A model generated the notes under the pieces. The model did no database searches, was not told where the DNA came from, and worked only from the letters and a program-made list of their open reading frames with translations. Source: Trichoplusia ni (Eukaryota > Arthropoda > Insecta > Lepidoptera > Noctuidae). From it: a stretch of DNA of 64,000 nt. The stretch covers positions 13,454,001 to 13,518,000 of the forward strand of contig NC_039488.1 in assembly GCF_003590095.1 (NCBI RefSeq), given 5' to 3'. This document shows, piece after piece, positions 1 to 14,500 of the stretch (the first letter of the stretch is position 1; each line of letters starts with the position of its first letter). Made by a program: the position numbers and the translations under genes.

Positions 1-1920
1 GTTAATGTTATGAGATTAATTAACTGTTCAGCATTTAAAGCTAATACAATAAAGTATGTAGGTAAGAGCTAGGTGACCGCAGACATGTAGGCACAAGAAT
101 GAAGGATCGACATCTCAATAAATTATTTACAAAGGCTGTTAAATACGTTTAAACTAACACGATACGGTAATTTAAGCTGTAATCTAGCATTCAGCTTGCA
201 GTGAGCAAAGTTTTAAATTAATCGCGTATCTTTTACCTGTGAAAAGGCCTGTTTTGTTTTCAAACTATTCGCGAATGGTGTTTAGGTTTCTTATGCCAGT
301 GGATTACAAAATTACCGCTGTTAAGAGTGAGGGAAAAATTTTGCATAGTCCATTTCTCTTCCAGGACCATTTCTTCCGTGATGAAGCACGAAAACACACT
401 TGAATAAAACCATATTACTTTATTTCAAAAAGTATACACGTGATATTCTAGTTATTAGTATCAGTGATGATGGAAATAAACAACTACCTATCTAGAAATC
501 TTGTGTTTAACACCCTCGCGTGTTCTTCGCCGCGGTACCAGGCTGTCATATCACCGAGGAGAGCGCATCCAACAGTCTTCCCTGTTTACCTCCGAAGGTC
601 AAGGTCAGATCGATGTAAATTTTTAGCTGTGTTCGTGATTTGTCTATATTTATCATGGAAAGCTATTTCTTTGTTACGTTATTGGTGTTATCTGTAGCTA
701 GGTATTTTTGAATGAATCGGAGTTTCTTATTTCTTTAGAGTCGATTGAAAAAGCGGAAACGGGAGCTTTTATTATTATCTACTAGTAGGACATTATGACA
801 GTTTTGTCCCAAAGTTTTAACTTTCGTTTTGACCTACCAATACAATTTTCTTTCTGGCAATTAAATAAAGAGCTCATTTCATTGTAGAAAATCAATGCTT
901 TCAGAGTTAGTTTAATATCCTGGTCGCTTTTACTTTTTAGTCATTATTAAAACTTACGTCACCGCCAAACAGAAGTATCAAGTAAGACTATCGAACAAAA
1001 ATAGTCATATTCGTGTAAATCCAGTGCGTTTTCGGGTTGAGACGATTGCTTGAAAGGCGGTGACATCATACAAGGTCGTATCAATGTAAGGATCAGAGCA
1101 ACGACGATTATATCATCATTTTCGCGTTTTACTAACTTAAAGCCCGTTTGCAGCAGTCCGGGAGTTAATAGGATTGTTAACTTTTAATTTGAGTAGGTGC
1201 TGATGTGATTTTGCCATAGTTGCCTAAGATAGGAACAATTTTTGCCGATGACTATGTTAACATTTTACAGTCGAGGTTAAATTCTTATCAGTCACTCTAA
1301 AATATTGCAGTTCAAAGTATTTCTAATAACATTGTCAAACATATGCTGATCGAACTATTGTGTCCCGAACCGGATCATTTGATTTTTATGTTTACGAAAG
1401 CTACAAGCAAAGCAAGATACAAGATTTTGTCTCACTTATAAAATAAATAAATGTAAATAAATAAATAAAATAAATAATTATACAAACATTAGTCCTGAGT
1501 GAACTTGCGACCTCTGGTATGGGAGTTTGAACCACTAGTCCAATAAGCCAGTCAATATATGATGACTATAATCCAACTAGATTGAAGGAATTATATAGAG
1601 TTGTTGTGTTTAGTTGGTGCACACCTACGACTGTAATTGGATCAGGTTGTAAATATGTCACCCGTCGAGCGGCCTGAGTGGTGTTTAATGCTCTCGAGAT
1701 AATTAAGTAATTAAACAACACGCTGCTTTTATTTTTATTGATACTAGGTAAGGGATTGGTATAGGTATAATCAAAGTTTTATTATTTGAAACTTAAGCAG
1801 GCACGCATAATTTTTTATCCGTGTTTTGTAAGGAGACATGCTTAACTATATATGGTAACATCAAGCAATATTTAATTTTCTTCTAAGTTATCCGATAATA
1901 TAGATCGATAGTTATATCTT

Positions 1921-2015
1921 TTTCTGAATTTGTCTAACTGTTCATGAGATACAGCCTGTCCACAGACCGAATGACGGACAGACAGGAAAACGGAGCCTGA
2001 GTAATAGAGTTGAAA
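1921..2015 (-). repeat. Fragment of a dispersed lepidopteran-type repeat
   Basis: The run around 1948-2000 reads, in antisense, like the part of a common moth repeat that contains several GTC-rich steps (tgtctgtc-like) followed by a phrase resembling 'tgtatctcatgaac'. A sense-strand relative lies at 27370-27630. The call rests on resemblance only; the edges are approximate. Confidence 0.35.
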
Positions 2016-2570
2016 GCATACCCTCCAAATATAGAACATTCTATTTTTTTTACCGTCTATAGGTAAGGTAACTATTGAATGAACTACTGAAGTAGTAAAA
2101 TGAAATCATGAAAACATACAAAACTTGGCTATCAGAATTCTAGAACATGCATTCCCATACACATACTTCACACAACTACAGATACTTACATAGTACCTGC
2201 AACTAATTAACAAAGTAAATAGATGTCAATAAAGTGTAATGAGAGATGTTTCCGACCTTCAACTGTCCACTGGAGTAAACACCGACATTAGCATAGAAGC
2301 ACCATCGAGTACTTCGGCGGCATCGCTAATGGTTACAGAGTGACCTAATCGCACGTGAGCTTTACCGAGTGCACATAGTGTGTTAATTAAAGAGGAGTTT
2401 TAAAGATGACAAATTAATTTGTAGACAAATTGTGTTTTGTTTGCCATCTTGTACTGTAACGTGTTTGTCTATCTTGGATGGTAGTTCTATTAACGAGGAA
2501 TTTAAGGTGTATTTTTATATCGTATTGCGAGATAGGATAGGTTTCACCAAGACAGTAGTATTGTATAAGA

Positions 2571-2634
2571 CTGACTGCACGGATAGCAGAGTGGTGTTAT
2601 CCGTGCAATCAGTGTCGCACGCAGCATGCGATAC
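2571..2634. repeat. Two adjacent hairpins with tRNA A-box-like sequence
   Basis: Arms at 2571-2585 and 2598-2612 are complementary over 15 bases with one mismatch. A second pair at 2612-2619 and 2627-2634 pairs over 8 bases with one mismatch. The first loop contains TAGCAGAGTGG, which fits a Pol III A box. It is probably the head of a tRNA-derived SINE that folded back and duplicated; no B box follows in good form. Confidence 0.45.
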
Positions 2635-5600
2635 GTTTAAAGTTAAATCCCGGACGACATGACGATTAAATTCCTCAGTGCGGGAGTAGATTAAAAAATG
2701 AACAATATTCTTCGATGACACAAAAAAATATAATTCACCGCATCGCCATTAATCATTATATCATTCATCTAAAACTCTTAATAACTTATTACGAGTAGAA
2801 AAACCTAATAAAACCAGTATGCGGTTTTATTATACCATTAAGCACGTATGGCATCATCTACCATAGCTGAAACAATAGCAGCCGGGCCACAGCTACTGCG
2901 ACCACGTAGCCGTCTAGAAAGGAGCTCGGTAGGTACGTTATTATGGGCTCCGTACGTGATACACCATGGCGTCCATGGCACGGCGTTATCTATACCATCT
3001 AGTGATCTCATCGGGACACGGGGGGACTACCACCACCGCTTAAATCACTTGTCGGTTATGGTGAGACGACGCGACGCTCTAAGAGTACTGCAATAGGGAT
3101 GACAACTGGGTATAAAAAGTAAATATCTATTTAGTCCCTCAGTTAGATAGTTGTTATAATATTAGACAGGCATTTTTTCCTTTTTCACAAAAACTATAAT
3201 TGACAACGACAAACTGCTTTAAAGTTTAGGACAAGGTGCTTGTGACGTGACAATACAGTAAAATTTATATGACGCGTAACTTCTGTTCAATTTGATTTGA
3301 ACAGTTTATGTTTGTAGGCCGAGTAAAAAATATGCATTATTATACATAAAACAACGGAAAAAAAACTCGTCCCTATCGTTTCCCTACAAGAGCTGGTTTT
3401 ACCACGTATTATCAAATAACTTCAGAAGTAATGGCCGTTTGAGCGTCGCAATACGAGTTAATTTTACGCATTTGACATTTATGACGTAAAAGAATTTACG
3501 CATAATAATTTGATTATCATTTTTAATCCACTTTGGTCTTAAGTTTATTATTACTTTGATAACAGAATGTTGCTGTATCTCGATACCTACATGAAAACAA
3601 TTGAAGTATCGCCAATGTATATTCTGTGGTATCGCGTACAAATTAATCAATATTCAGGCATTCGGAATCAGCGCTTCGATGAAACATTAAGGAAAATATT
3701 ATAAGAATTATCAATAAAGTTAATTTTCGAGAAAAGGCGATCGTATAAATAACATGTAAAGAATATTATCTGCCACAGAACAACACGTAGGTATATGTTG
3801 ATAAATCAAGTGATAACGTTGATATTTGTGTACAGTGCCACTACTAAAGCTTTAGACGTTTTTGTTTGTAAACAAAAGAAAAATATATTTTTAAACAATT
3901 TTCTTACGTAGCGTGTACCAAAATATTTTTAAATCGTTTCACTCATATGTATTTTACCGCGTAGGCTTTTAAATTGAAAATAATGTTCATTTTTCTCAAA
4001 TCGTAGTTAACAGTTTTCTTTTAGAAGCCTTTACTCAGTTGCTATTCATCGTAAGAAATAACTGCCGAAATAAAATAGACACAAAAGACAATTAGGCATA
4101 GCATAAAGAGATACATTTTAGGAATCTCGGGATTTATAGAGATTCGAGCTACCACCTGTCTGCAACCGTCGCAGTTTTCTTTCTTCAGGACCACTTGAAT
4201 ATACCCAACGCATACGACTCCGTGTAACATCGTAACCAAATCAGCAAAACAAACGTCACTAATGAACTCCGACAATCGGATAATTAGATGCGATAAAAGA
4301 AAAAAGATAAAGATTTCATTCATGAAACAGCAAGCCTTATTTTTTATCGAAGGCCAAGTCCGTAGTATACACACTCGAACCTTATCATATGAGAGATTGG
4401 AAAACAACTGAAAATAATAAGTCAATTAAAAATAATAGACTGTTGTGAAACGAATGTAACATTAGGCTCATAGTGCCTAATATATCTGTAGGATTACAGG
4501 TTATAGATAATAGGGATTATTCTATTATTTCTAGGAAAACGTTTATGTTGATTATGGAGAACTATATTACTAGAATATATTCTATGATGTTTTAATAAAT
4601 AGATTTGGAAATAATTTTATGAAAACCTTGCTCTTTAGTAAGATGAAGTCAATAGTCCAAGTCATAATCAAAATGTTTTTATGCCTGTTAGGCCCTAAAC
4701 ATGCGTACAGAAACCTTATGTATATTACATTACCATGCATCGTGCCATAATGCGATGGAATTTGTATTGAAGTACTTTTAGACCGAAAAATTTTTATACG
4801 TTTTGGAAGAACATAATAAAATACATACAATAATAAAATACATTTTTCTTTAGGTAACGTTAAAAACTAAATTAAAAACAGTTTGATTTGGTACTAACAA
4901 CAGTAAGAATTGGAAGCTCTATTTATTAATGTTTTCAATTTAAATAACTTCATATTTAATGGTAATAATCTATATAATAGATATTTTTATTGTTACCCTA
5001 TTTATCCAATAATCAACAATTACCTGGAGCACCGCATAGTAAGAACAATAACGTCTGGAATGTCATATAATAAAATGTTTTAATGGTGATTAAATAACTC
5101 CGTAATTTTCTTTTGCAGGCCACTCATATAGGGTTCTCAATCGTAAGTTTTAATAAGCGTATCTTTGATAAGATTTTAAGACTTTAAATGACCTAAATAT
5201 TTGCCTAACAGTGAAATTATGGCAGCACCAATTACATTTGTCTCTAGTAGTACTTTTTTCTCTCACGTTTCTTCTGAACAGCAAGAGCACCTAGAAACCG
5301 ATTTAGGGTGGGCGAAACTGGGTGCTGTCCAAAGTAATTTGAACTTCAAGAAGTGCAACTTAGGAGCTAAATTTGAATAAATGACTGATGATTTTTGAAC
5401 TTCAATATATTCTGTCGTTATTACGTAGAATCATATTCATTCAGATTAGTATTACTACGGTACAAATTTAATAGTTATCTGATGGTCAAGATTGTAATAA
5501 ATCCATATCCGTTACAAACATTGTGGGTTGATTCCGTTTCCCATGTACTAAGTGCGCTTTGACCGGCGCGAGCCCACGCACCCAACAATTACATTTGTAT

Positions 5601-5854
5601 CGGATGAAGTGGTTACTGGTAAAAAATGGCGCTAACGACTAATGGACGAAGAGTTTGTTTAACATTTGTGGTTCCGTCATATATTTCCGTCGATATATTG
5701 TTTGTATTCTAATAATAGAAATTTACAAACTCTCTTATCTAAACAGGCTTATTTAAAATGCATCGGCATTTCCTGAACGAAAAGAGAGTATGTTTAGATC
5801 GGAATTGCGTTACAAAAAATAAATACGATATGAAGTAATTACACAATATTAATA

Positions 5855-6069
5855 CACGCTGTTGCCCGCGGGCCGGCCTGTCAAAAATCGAAAATGATTA
5901 AACGGGAATATTAAATCGAGATAAAATCTATCCCATGTGTTAATCCAGATAACAAACACTCTGTGTAAAGTATAAATTGTATAAGTTTAATCTAAATCCG
6001 TTTTGTAGTTTTTGCGTGAAAGATGAACAAACATCCCTTCAGACTTTCGCGTATATAATATTAGTAGGA
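5855..6069 (-). mobile_element. Decayed non-autonomous Helitron
   Basis: Read on the minus strand, the element starts at 6069 with TCCTACTAATATTATATACG and ends near 5855 with CGCGGGCAACAGCGTGT, a decayed form of the usual gcgggcaacagCTAGT end. Length about 215 bp. No coding capacity. Confidence 0.6.
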
Positions 6070-7337
6070 TAAATTCAATAAATTGAATATATTTGAATAT
6101 GTCTAATCAATTCCGCAATTACATGAGGCGTAAATTCTTATCCCAAACAAATCTTTTTCGAAACCTGAGTCAATGGAACCCTAATCGGTAATCCTTTCCC
6201 ATATTTAGTGTGTACGTTTAGTGTTCCGAGTCGTCTTACACCTCATCCCATCATGTGTAATTAGTCACTTCACCCGATTCGGACAACATGTAGGTGTTAC
6301 ATGCCCACTAAACTTTTGTCATATCTCCATCCTTATCTACGACGCTTTATCAAAATGAGATGGAAATAGTTTGCGCCCGTTACTCGACGATTGTAGTTAA
6401 TGAAATACCGAATAAAGGTATAAGACTGAATTGGATGGTAATTAATTGGTTTGAAATCGTGTGTAAAGGCTATTTAAAGAATCGTTTGTGTCAACTGCTT
6501 AAAGATGTATATTGCATTGACTCAAGACTGTAAGGTGAAGGTTCGAATTCCGAGCTAAATCTTGGAAGAGAGATTTCTCATAATTTAGTAGTAATCAAAG
6601 AAAAACAAAAATAATCTACGCAACTATAAAATCGATACTAATCTTCCATACAGGTAAACATAAAAGTCGGTAGATAATTAAAATAAAAACAGTCATATCC
6701 GTTAGTATATCAGTATTTACCTTGTAAATAGAACAAACATTAGTAATCCTCCATTATAGTCATAATCTACAAGGTCCTAGGAGCGTCTAACCATGGCGCT
6801 GTCATCCATAACCCATAAAAGTCTGATGTCGTTAGATTTCAGACCAGTATTTTACCTATTTGAGGTGAAACAACGATTCCTGTTCTTTAGATGGTTTTTC
6901 AGACACAGGATGGTTGAATGGAATAGCTTATAATAGACGTACTTCGCCGTTAAAAACCAATCCGTGCAAAACACTTGTTTTTCCTACTTGTTGTTCAAAG
7001 AAAAGTCTTAGTATTTATGATTAGATTAATACACGTAATTTGATTATTTATGTAAGGTACCGGAAATGTGATATTTAAGTTGCTTGGGAAATGAAATAAA
7101 TAAATTATTAGATAAAATAAAGCAGTATTGAATAATCGATGACGGATCCTTTGAAAATTGAACTTAAGACTAAAATGATAGTGATTAACAAGATGATGGT
7201 GGTTTTTTTTTGTAAAAGTTAACTACCTTTGGTAGTATAATAACTCAACTCTACTTCAATAAACCCTTAATCAACAGACTGTTTTGACCAAAAACTTTTC
7301 ACACAGTGACTTATTGGCCCATGGACTAATCTCCTTA

Positions 7338-7371
7338 CGCGATCTTGCTCCTCCATGGCAGCAGGATCGCG
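7338..7371. repeat. Short inverted repeat
   Basis: Arms 7338-7349 and 7360-7371 are complementary over 12 bases with one mismatch (CGCGATCTTGCT and AGCAGGATCGCG), with a 10-base loop. No function is implied. Confidence 0.4.
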
Positions 7372-8302
7372 ACTCGGACAATTTAACTGAGTTAGGGTTT
7401 CTAAACGATGATTGAATATAATTAAGTTACCTGGATGTATCGCCACTGCACAATTGTTTGAGAAGTCTTGTCACCTCGCACCGATCTGGTACAAGACTGG
7501 AGGTCTGCAAGAAAAAAGGACTTCGTCAGGAAAGGATACAAAACGTTTTATTGGTGTTATTCTTATTCAAATAATTAACCCTGTGAACCTGTACCTATAA
7601 ACCTACATCAACTAGTTTTTAGAAATTAAATTATTCCGTAATTTTTATTGAACTCCAAAATCATATTAATATGACTCCAGATAAGCTCCATAAGTGACTT
7701 TTCTACAGAACGCACGTGCATCACAAAATATCAAACTTTTTATTCAAAATATGGCTCATAAGTACAATCATTTAAGCATAGTGGATACAAATAGTTTACG
7801 GACAGCTCAATTACTTAATAATACTAAGTAATTGTAATTTGGAAAGCGCTTGAGCTTCATTCTTCAGCGATGAATACAAACAGCAGCACAAAGTTCGAAG
7901 TTCATGAATTCGACGGAAACAAAAATATATCATTTTATCCTCATTGTTGTAATCTATTGCACTATCAGTCTATTAGTGTACACGCTGTACCGAGAAATAT
8001 TACACTGATACATAAGTAAGGAACACTACTATAATTTTGATAGAGCTGTCTTTTTGAAAATCGACAGCAAATTTTCCAAGAACATATTGTCCAAGTGTGT
8101 GTATTTATGTGCAATAAAGTAATAAAATAAATAAATAAACAAATTGTATTTTAAGTTCTAGTACGGGGTGTAATTTATAACCTACTACAAAACTATTATC
8201 CACGGCTGGTCAAAGCTAAAATCTGTCTGTTATGAACTTTCGGAATCTCCCCTTCAAATGTCTCATCTCCAGATTAAAGACACAGCGCGCGGAGTCCCGC
8301 CA

Positions 8303-8331
8303 TTTATATGAGGCAGAAAAAACATTTCAGT
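8303..8331 (+). promoter_or_regulatory. Candidate core promoter of the LIM gene
   Basis: A TATA-like TTTATATG at 8303-8310 is followed by an arthropod-type initiator TCAGT at 8327-8331. Spacing is about 25 bases from the TATA motif to the initiator A, near the short end of normal. The local GC rise (gcgcgcggagtcccgcc at 8285-8301) and the LIM start codon 250 bases downstream support it. Transcription would start near 8329, giving a 5' UTR of about 250 bases in exon 1. Confidence 0.45.
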
Positions 8332-8580
8332 CTCAAAGCTTTTATTCCCTTAATGATCCAAATAAATAAGGTCTCGACATAAAAAGTTGTATAAAACATA
8401 CAAAATGCTCCAATTTCTCCAACAATATCGGCACACAGCGAACAAACCCGAGCGTGCACAAATGCAACAATTACGTCATTGCACGATAACAGGCCGGTAT
8501 AGTCGCCGCGTCGTCCGCCGGCTCCAGTCCGCGACCGACCCTCGTACAGGACGAACGTACCGCGCAACACACACACAAAC

Positions 8581-11500
8581 ATGGTGAGTGTTTATAAACT
8601 TTTAAACTCACGTATTTTTAATCACGTAGTAACATTATAAGTGAACTATATTTTTGGTGGCGATCTCAATGATTATGTTACGTTGGAGTATTCGGTATAC
8701 CCATGTTTAGAATGCCTTGTCGAAATCTGTGAAATTCGAGCGGTCCTGTGTTTTAGTTTATAGGCTTACGTTTTTAATTTAATACGTGTTGTTATTTAAT
8801 TTCCTAATTTTCAGACAACGTTTCCAGACCATAAAACTAGAATTAACGAAAATTTTAATTCATGTTTGCGAGGTATAAAGTGTTGTTTATTTATTATAAT
8901 CAAGTTTATAGGTAGTCAGGTAATTAAATAATCACTTTGTTAGGTGTTTTATTGATGTCAAAGACATTATTATAAAATTGAAATAAAACATAAGATTCTT
9001 GGACGGTGGCAAAACCGTCCAGCGTAATACAGCGATACCGTCTTTCGGAAATGTCTAGAGTTTATTTCATAGAAAATGTCTGGAACGAATCAGTGTGTAC
9101 TGAAACAGCTCATGTAATTGAGAGGAATGTGCATCTAATCAACGGGTAGCTATCGCCATCTGGTTGCCACTATGTAGCGATCTATTGCATTCACTGTGAT
9201 CATAAAAACCATCGGCTCTATATTTAATGTATCAACACGAAAAATTGGACAAATGCACTTGAATCTAGTGAAACTGGAATCTCGTTGACAACAAACTTGG
9301 CAATAGCCAAGGACGTAAATGATGAGACCATAAATAAATCTTTTGTTAGAAAAGCTTACGCACTTTGTCTAAAAACATATGTATAAAATCTGCTATCTTT
9401 CAAAAAAATAACACTTCCAACTAAACCAACCAAACCGAAATGACTCCTAGTCTTAATAATTTGCAGCAAATATTTCTGTAATAATTTAATTTACTATTCA
9501 TAGAGGGCGGAATGGTGAATTAATATATTTATTTATAATAGATAGAAAATAATGCTTTGGATAAGCCACGATAAGATTCAATTGACTAACGTTATCAAAA
9601 ATACTTCTACATATGTAAATCCGCGATACTTTCCTTGCAAAGCATATTACAATTTTGAAGGCCACAGCGATAAACTTTAGGAGCATAACAATAACGATCA
9701 CCAAAACACCTAGTTATAAATACTAGGTGTTTATGAGCAAAGCTAAAAATCCTCCCAAAACATTTCAAATTAACAGACATCTGCATTTACAATTAGTACC
9801 TAGTTCCACTGAATTTTCACGTTCTGCATAAAATAAATAATGCTTAAAATCCGTCATAAAATTGGGACGCGTTTCGAGGTTGACATTTTTAACGGACTAT
9901 CCAGTGTTTTATAAAAGTTACTTTGGAACAAAAACAGCTGTTGTTTTTAATCTGGGAAAGTTTTCGGAGAAATTGTGCGTTGTAATGTTTGTGCTATATT
10001 GGTAGCCAATGTTGTTTTTTAGATTATTTTATCTATACACAACGCTACAGTAAAAGTAGACAGATCAACATTAGTGGTAATGACATGAGCGTTGCCAATC
10101 ACAACATTCCCGTTCATAGAACTCAAAATTTCGCAATTAACATGAGTAAACACGAGAATAGACAAGGAAAAATAAAATAACGCTCCACCAGTCACAGTGG
10201 CATGATTCAATAGCTATTTTTGTGAGATAAACCCGATTCTTAGTATTTGTAATGTTTCAGTATTCAAAACAAACCGTTCACCTGTTCCATGTAAATATAT
10301 TACTGGATTTATTATGATGTTGTGATCAAAGATTTATGGTATTTGCAGGGTTAAGAGGTGAATTTATTTTAACTTCTTGCAAATAAGAATTTCAACGTTT
10401 ACAAAACATAGGTTCGGTTAACGTTAAGATGTTTAAAATTTATTACGAGGTATTACTACATTAAGCCATGCATACCTGCCACCATATGGGACATTTGTCA
10501 ATGAATAAGATGTTTAAAAAGTACACAAGCGTTTAACAATTCCCTACTATGTAAAGATTGAGTGAATTACTATTGTTAATTTTCCATCGGGAGTTCCTCA
10601 AGGCCCACAATAAGGGCCAGTATAAACTGTTACCCAATAATTTAAATAGTCGTATAAAACTTGTATCCGACGGTTCCCTACGACCTTCAATAGGTCGGTG
10701 GGACTAACGTCTATAAACCGAGGGGCCTCTTTGCGTATCAAATTATACATGAAAGGTCATAAAGGTATATTTAGGGCAAGCAGATTGGTTTTTTAGAGGA
10801 TTCCCACTCTTATTCCTTGTGTCGCGGGGGTTTCACAATCATCCCAGTTAAAGATACATTGCAAAGACATCTAGATTTTGACACAAGCATTCGCGGATCA
10901 CACAAGTGCTTGTCCTACGCAGGGATCGAACCCGAGACAGGTCGCGCGCGCGCTGGGTTTGGCGTGGTGAAATTAACTAACAGACATTCGTAATTTTTCG
11001 GAAATAATGATTGATGTTACCAACATTTAATACAACCGTTAATAGTGGGATACCCCTAAAATTAATGAACTGAAACAAAGTATGCTGGATCCTGATTGTG
11101 TGTGCAATATTGGAAAAAGTCAAATCTGAATCATAGTACATATCTATATTTCTATTTAAATGTTTTGTAGTCATGAGTAATATAATACGTGTACTGTCAG
11201 ATTAGATAAAGCCCCCATTTTGTAATCTACGATTTTGATGACATTTAATTGTGAATGTTTATAATGCTTTTTTTACATCAAATGGGCTTGTTTAAAGAAG
11301 CTTATGTCAAAATAAGTTTTGTTTTAAAAAAGATTGGATTGCTTTTCTTGCTTTGGAATCAAAGTTCCCGAAAAGATATTTACTTACAACGAATTAAAAC
11401 GCGATGGTGTTTTTACCGGAGCTTTTGGACACCATTCAGGTCTATCATGAGACTCGCTCCATGTCATGTCAAAATATTTTACGCAATAAACATTAGGCTG

Positions 11501-14500
11501 TCAAAATTTCTGCTCAAACTGAAACCGGGAAATGGATCAAGATTTGCTGAAAGACAAACAACACTGCAGGCGAAACTGATATAAAAGATCGGAAAATATG
11601 AAAGTTAATAAACCATTCAAAACCATTTAAATCATATTGGTCCTAATAGTTACCTCAAACCTAGCCATCGAAGTTACAGCAATACCATTACACCGCCTAA
11701 TAAAGATTTACGATCCCAACAAGTTTCACTAATAAGAATAAATGAATGTATTATTTGATTAGTTAGACGTGTTGCATGGAACTGCATTTTACATTAATTT
11801 TGCTCGCGTGTATAACCTAATGGAATGACATTATTTAATCGCGTTAAGTATTAAAGTGCACGCAAACTATGAACCGCTTTGTATTCAATTAAATATAGTT
11901 CTTTTTTTGCACCATTCAAGTTCGAAAAAATATTTCTACTTAAACATGATAATACGTTATTTTCCTATTTTTTTTTAAACAGTTTTCTGCAATGCATTTG
12001 TGCATATTATACTACCTACCTATACCCTATTTTTCAAAAACTGCACCTAAGATTACGTGACACCACCTGACAGCATGTCAATAGTTTATTTATCATATGA
12101 CACCTGCTTTGTCAACTCGCATCTCGAAGCTAAAGATAGTAATCGATAAATACATACTGATCGCCAATGTGTCTCTCACGATTTTCTTCTGTCAATGAGG
12201 AAATGCAAATTTTAAGAATAGTTAGTAGCTTTGTACTATAATCGTGTTAACTGTTCCATGTAGGTTATGAATAGTAATTGTGGACTATTCCAGGGTAAAA
12301 AATACCCGCCAACGTTCGTATTGCACGAAATTAAAGAGCTAAAGTCAAGAAACTTCAATGCTTCAGCATGTGCATACAACAGAGTTACGGTATAATAATA
12401 AAATACACCGATATATAAAATATAAATTACCAAGTCAAAAGGAAAACGACATCACTGTAATAAACAACAAAATTAACCATAAAAATGTGAACAAAAAAAA
12501 TAGGACTCCATAAATTGCATCGCGAGGGATTTTCACAAACATTCAAATGAAATGCTCCTGAAACCCAGGACTAAGAACAGGCATTCATGGCATTCATGGA
12601 AAACACATTTTTTTGTACAAGATCGAACCCGGGACATCAGTGACCCACTCGTACCGTAGAAACATTAGAACATATATCACACGAATTAATTCCAAAGCCT
12701 GGCAACGATCCTTGCTCACCTGTATTCGTTACACAACCATTTAAACGTATTTATCATATAGCTGTGACGGGTATCTCGAAGCATCGGTCGTTGTCCGTCG
12801 CAATGGCAACATTTCACGAGCATTACGATCGCGTTACCGGTATTCACTAGTATTCTGGAGATAAATCTGTAGTGTCAGGATCACTGCCAACATCATTGGA
12901 CGTGATGAAGTGGGTGATATAGAGTTACAAGTCTATTGGGAGAAATGGGTTAATTATCAAAGTTGCTGAGCGCGATGATATTGCAATTATTATTTTAGAA
13001 AATAGTGCAGTTGTTTCAAATTTATTTATAATCAAATTAAAAGGAAACACAAAATATAATATTGATTAAAAATGTGTACAAGAAAAGGAGTTTTTTTTTT
13101 AACAAGAATTCAGAAAACCACGATTTTAACGGCAAACTTTCCAGTTTATTTTGTTTTTCAAGCTAAAAGTAGAGCATGTCACCGCTTTTACGATAAGGAT
13201 CTAAATGTCGTGGTATCAACTGTCAAGGACTCGAGACATCAATAGGTACTTAATTAACCGAATACTTGGAGTATCACGCGATCCGTGAATCCGATTATCA
13301 TACATTTCAACCTCAGAGGCACCAAACAACCTACCTGACGGAAAATATAAGGCACGGTGTCATTTGGAGCTTATTTTGTATTTCAATAATTGTAGAGTTC
13401 AGCTAATAGGTGAATTAGAAAATGAGATAGGAGTACCTACATTAACTCTATATCTATATCTAAGGACTAGAATAAATTCTTACGCTTTTGTTTTAAAATT
13501 TTACGCTAGGTTTACTAGTACTTGGTTTTAACACTAGGTACGTCTTATAAACAAGGCAGGGATCATCAAATCCCGCGCCAGCGAAAGCGATGGAAGCGAA
13601 AATATCGTACGTATCCCACCAATAATTCCATGATAAATATTCAGGTGTTGGCGGTATTGCCAACAGCGGCGCATGACTAAGTGTTGTACAAATCCGCGGC
13701 GGACGGTGATGCGTGTCTATTATTGTTACAATTGTGTTCCATTGGTGTCGTGTGGAGCACGTATTCTGGAATACGTTTACTTGCGATTTCGTCTGCGCGT
13801 GCCGGTCGCTTGACATTCGCTGTCGTCGCGACCTTCGTCGAAGGGTGACCCATGTTTGTAGAGCTTTCGTACAGATCTTACAGAACCTAGTTTTAAGGTA
13901 TATTTATATTGAAGTTAATCGATTGTTCCGGTTAGTAACTGACTCTGTTCGAAAAGATAAGATAAACAATTCATTATCCGGTTCATGTGACATGTCGATG
14001 TAACCTTTAATAACATCGAAATCAACTTTATGGCTTTCAAATGAACTAAATTAGCGAAGAAAAAAATACATTTAAACAGCTGAATATCCATGAAAGTCGA
14101 TAGATTAGATAATGTGATAAGATAAATAAAACTGCGTACCCTAATGGTAATGGCAATTGAGAAAGCAATAAAAACTAAAATGACATCAATATATCAGAGG
14201 CGTGCTTGTAGAATTAATAGGCCTGAAATACACGAAGAGAAAGCAATTTAGATAGATAATTTTATGTAATGCCTATATGAATACCTAGTAAACAAGTAAT
14301 TGACAGAGATATATGTAAGCTATGCACGAGCATACCGACTACTTATGGAACATTAAGAACAAGTTGAACAGGTCACCGAGCATACACATAGAACGGTTAC
14401 ATAACTTGGCCACTAATGACAAAATACGATACAAGCATAAACAAAGAGAGTCTACACAATGATGAAAACTATTTCAAGAATTAAAAAAAAAACATAGGAT

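Larger units (their letters stand above)
1..8302. other. Intergenic region, no gene recognised
   Basis: AT-rich sequence without any exon I can support on either strand. The longest open frame is 127 codons on the minus strand (4042-4425); it is hydrophobic in places but matches no family I know and lies within the length expected by chance in DNA of this composition. A short open frame at 2848-3096 sits in a more GC-rich patch and is also unrecognised. Short repeat remnants are listed separately (near 1921, 2571, 5855 and 7338). A tRNA-like degenerate stretch is visible near 1490-1560. Confidence 0.6.

Noticed and set aside
2848..3096. 82-codon plus-strand frame in a GC-rich patch
   Set aside because: No motif, no splice context, unrecognisable; kept only as a remark on the intergenic region.
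4042..4425. 127-codon hydrophobic minus-strand frame, considered as a chemoreceptor fragment
   Set aside because: No receptor motif and no exon links; its length is within chance for AT-rich DNA.
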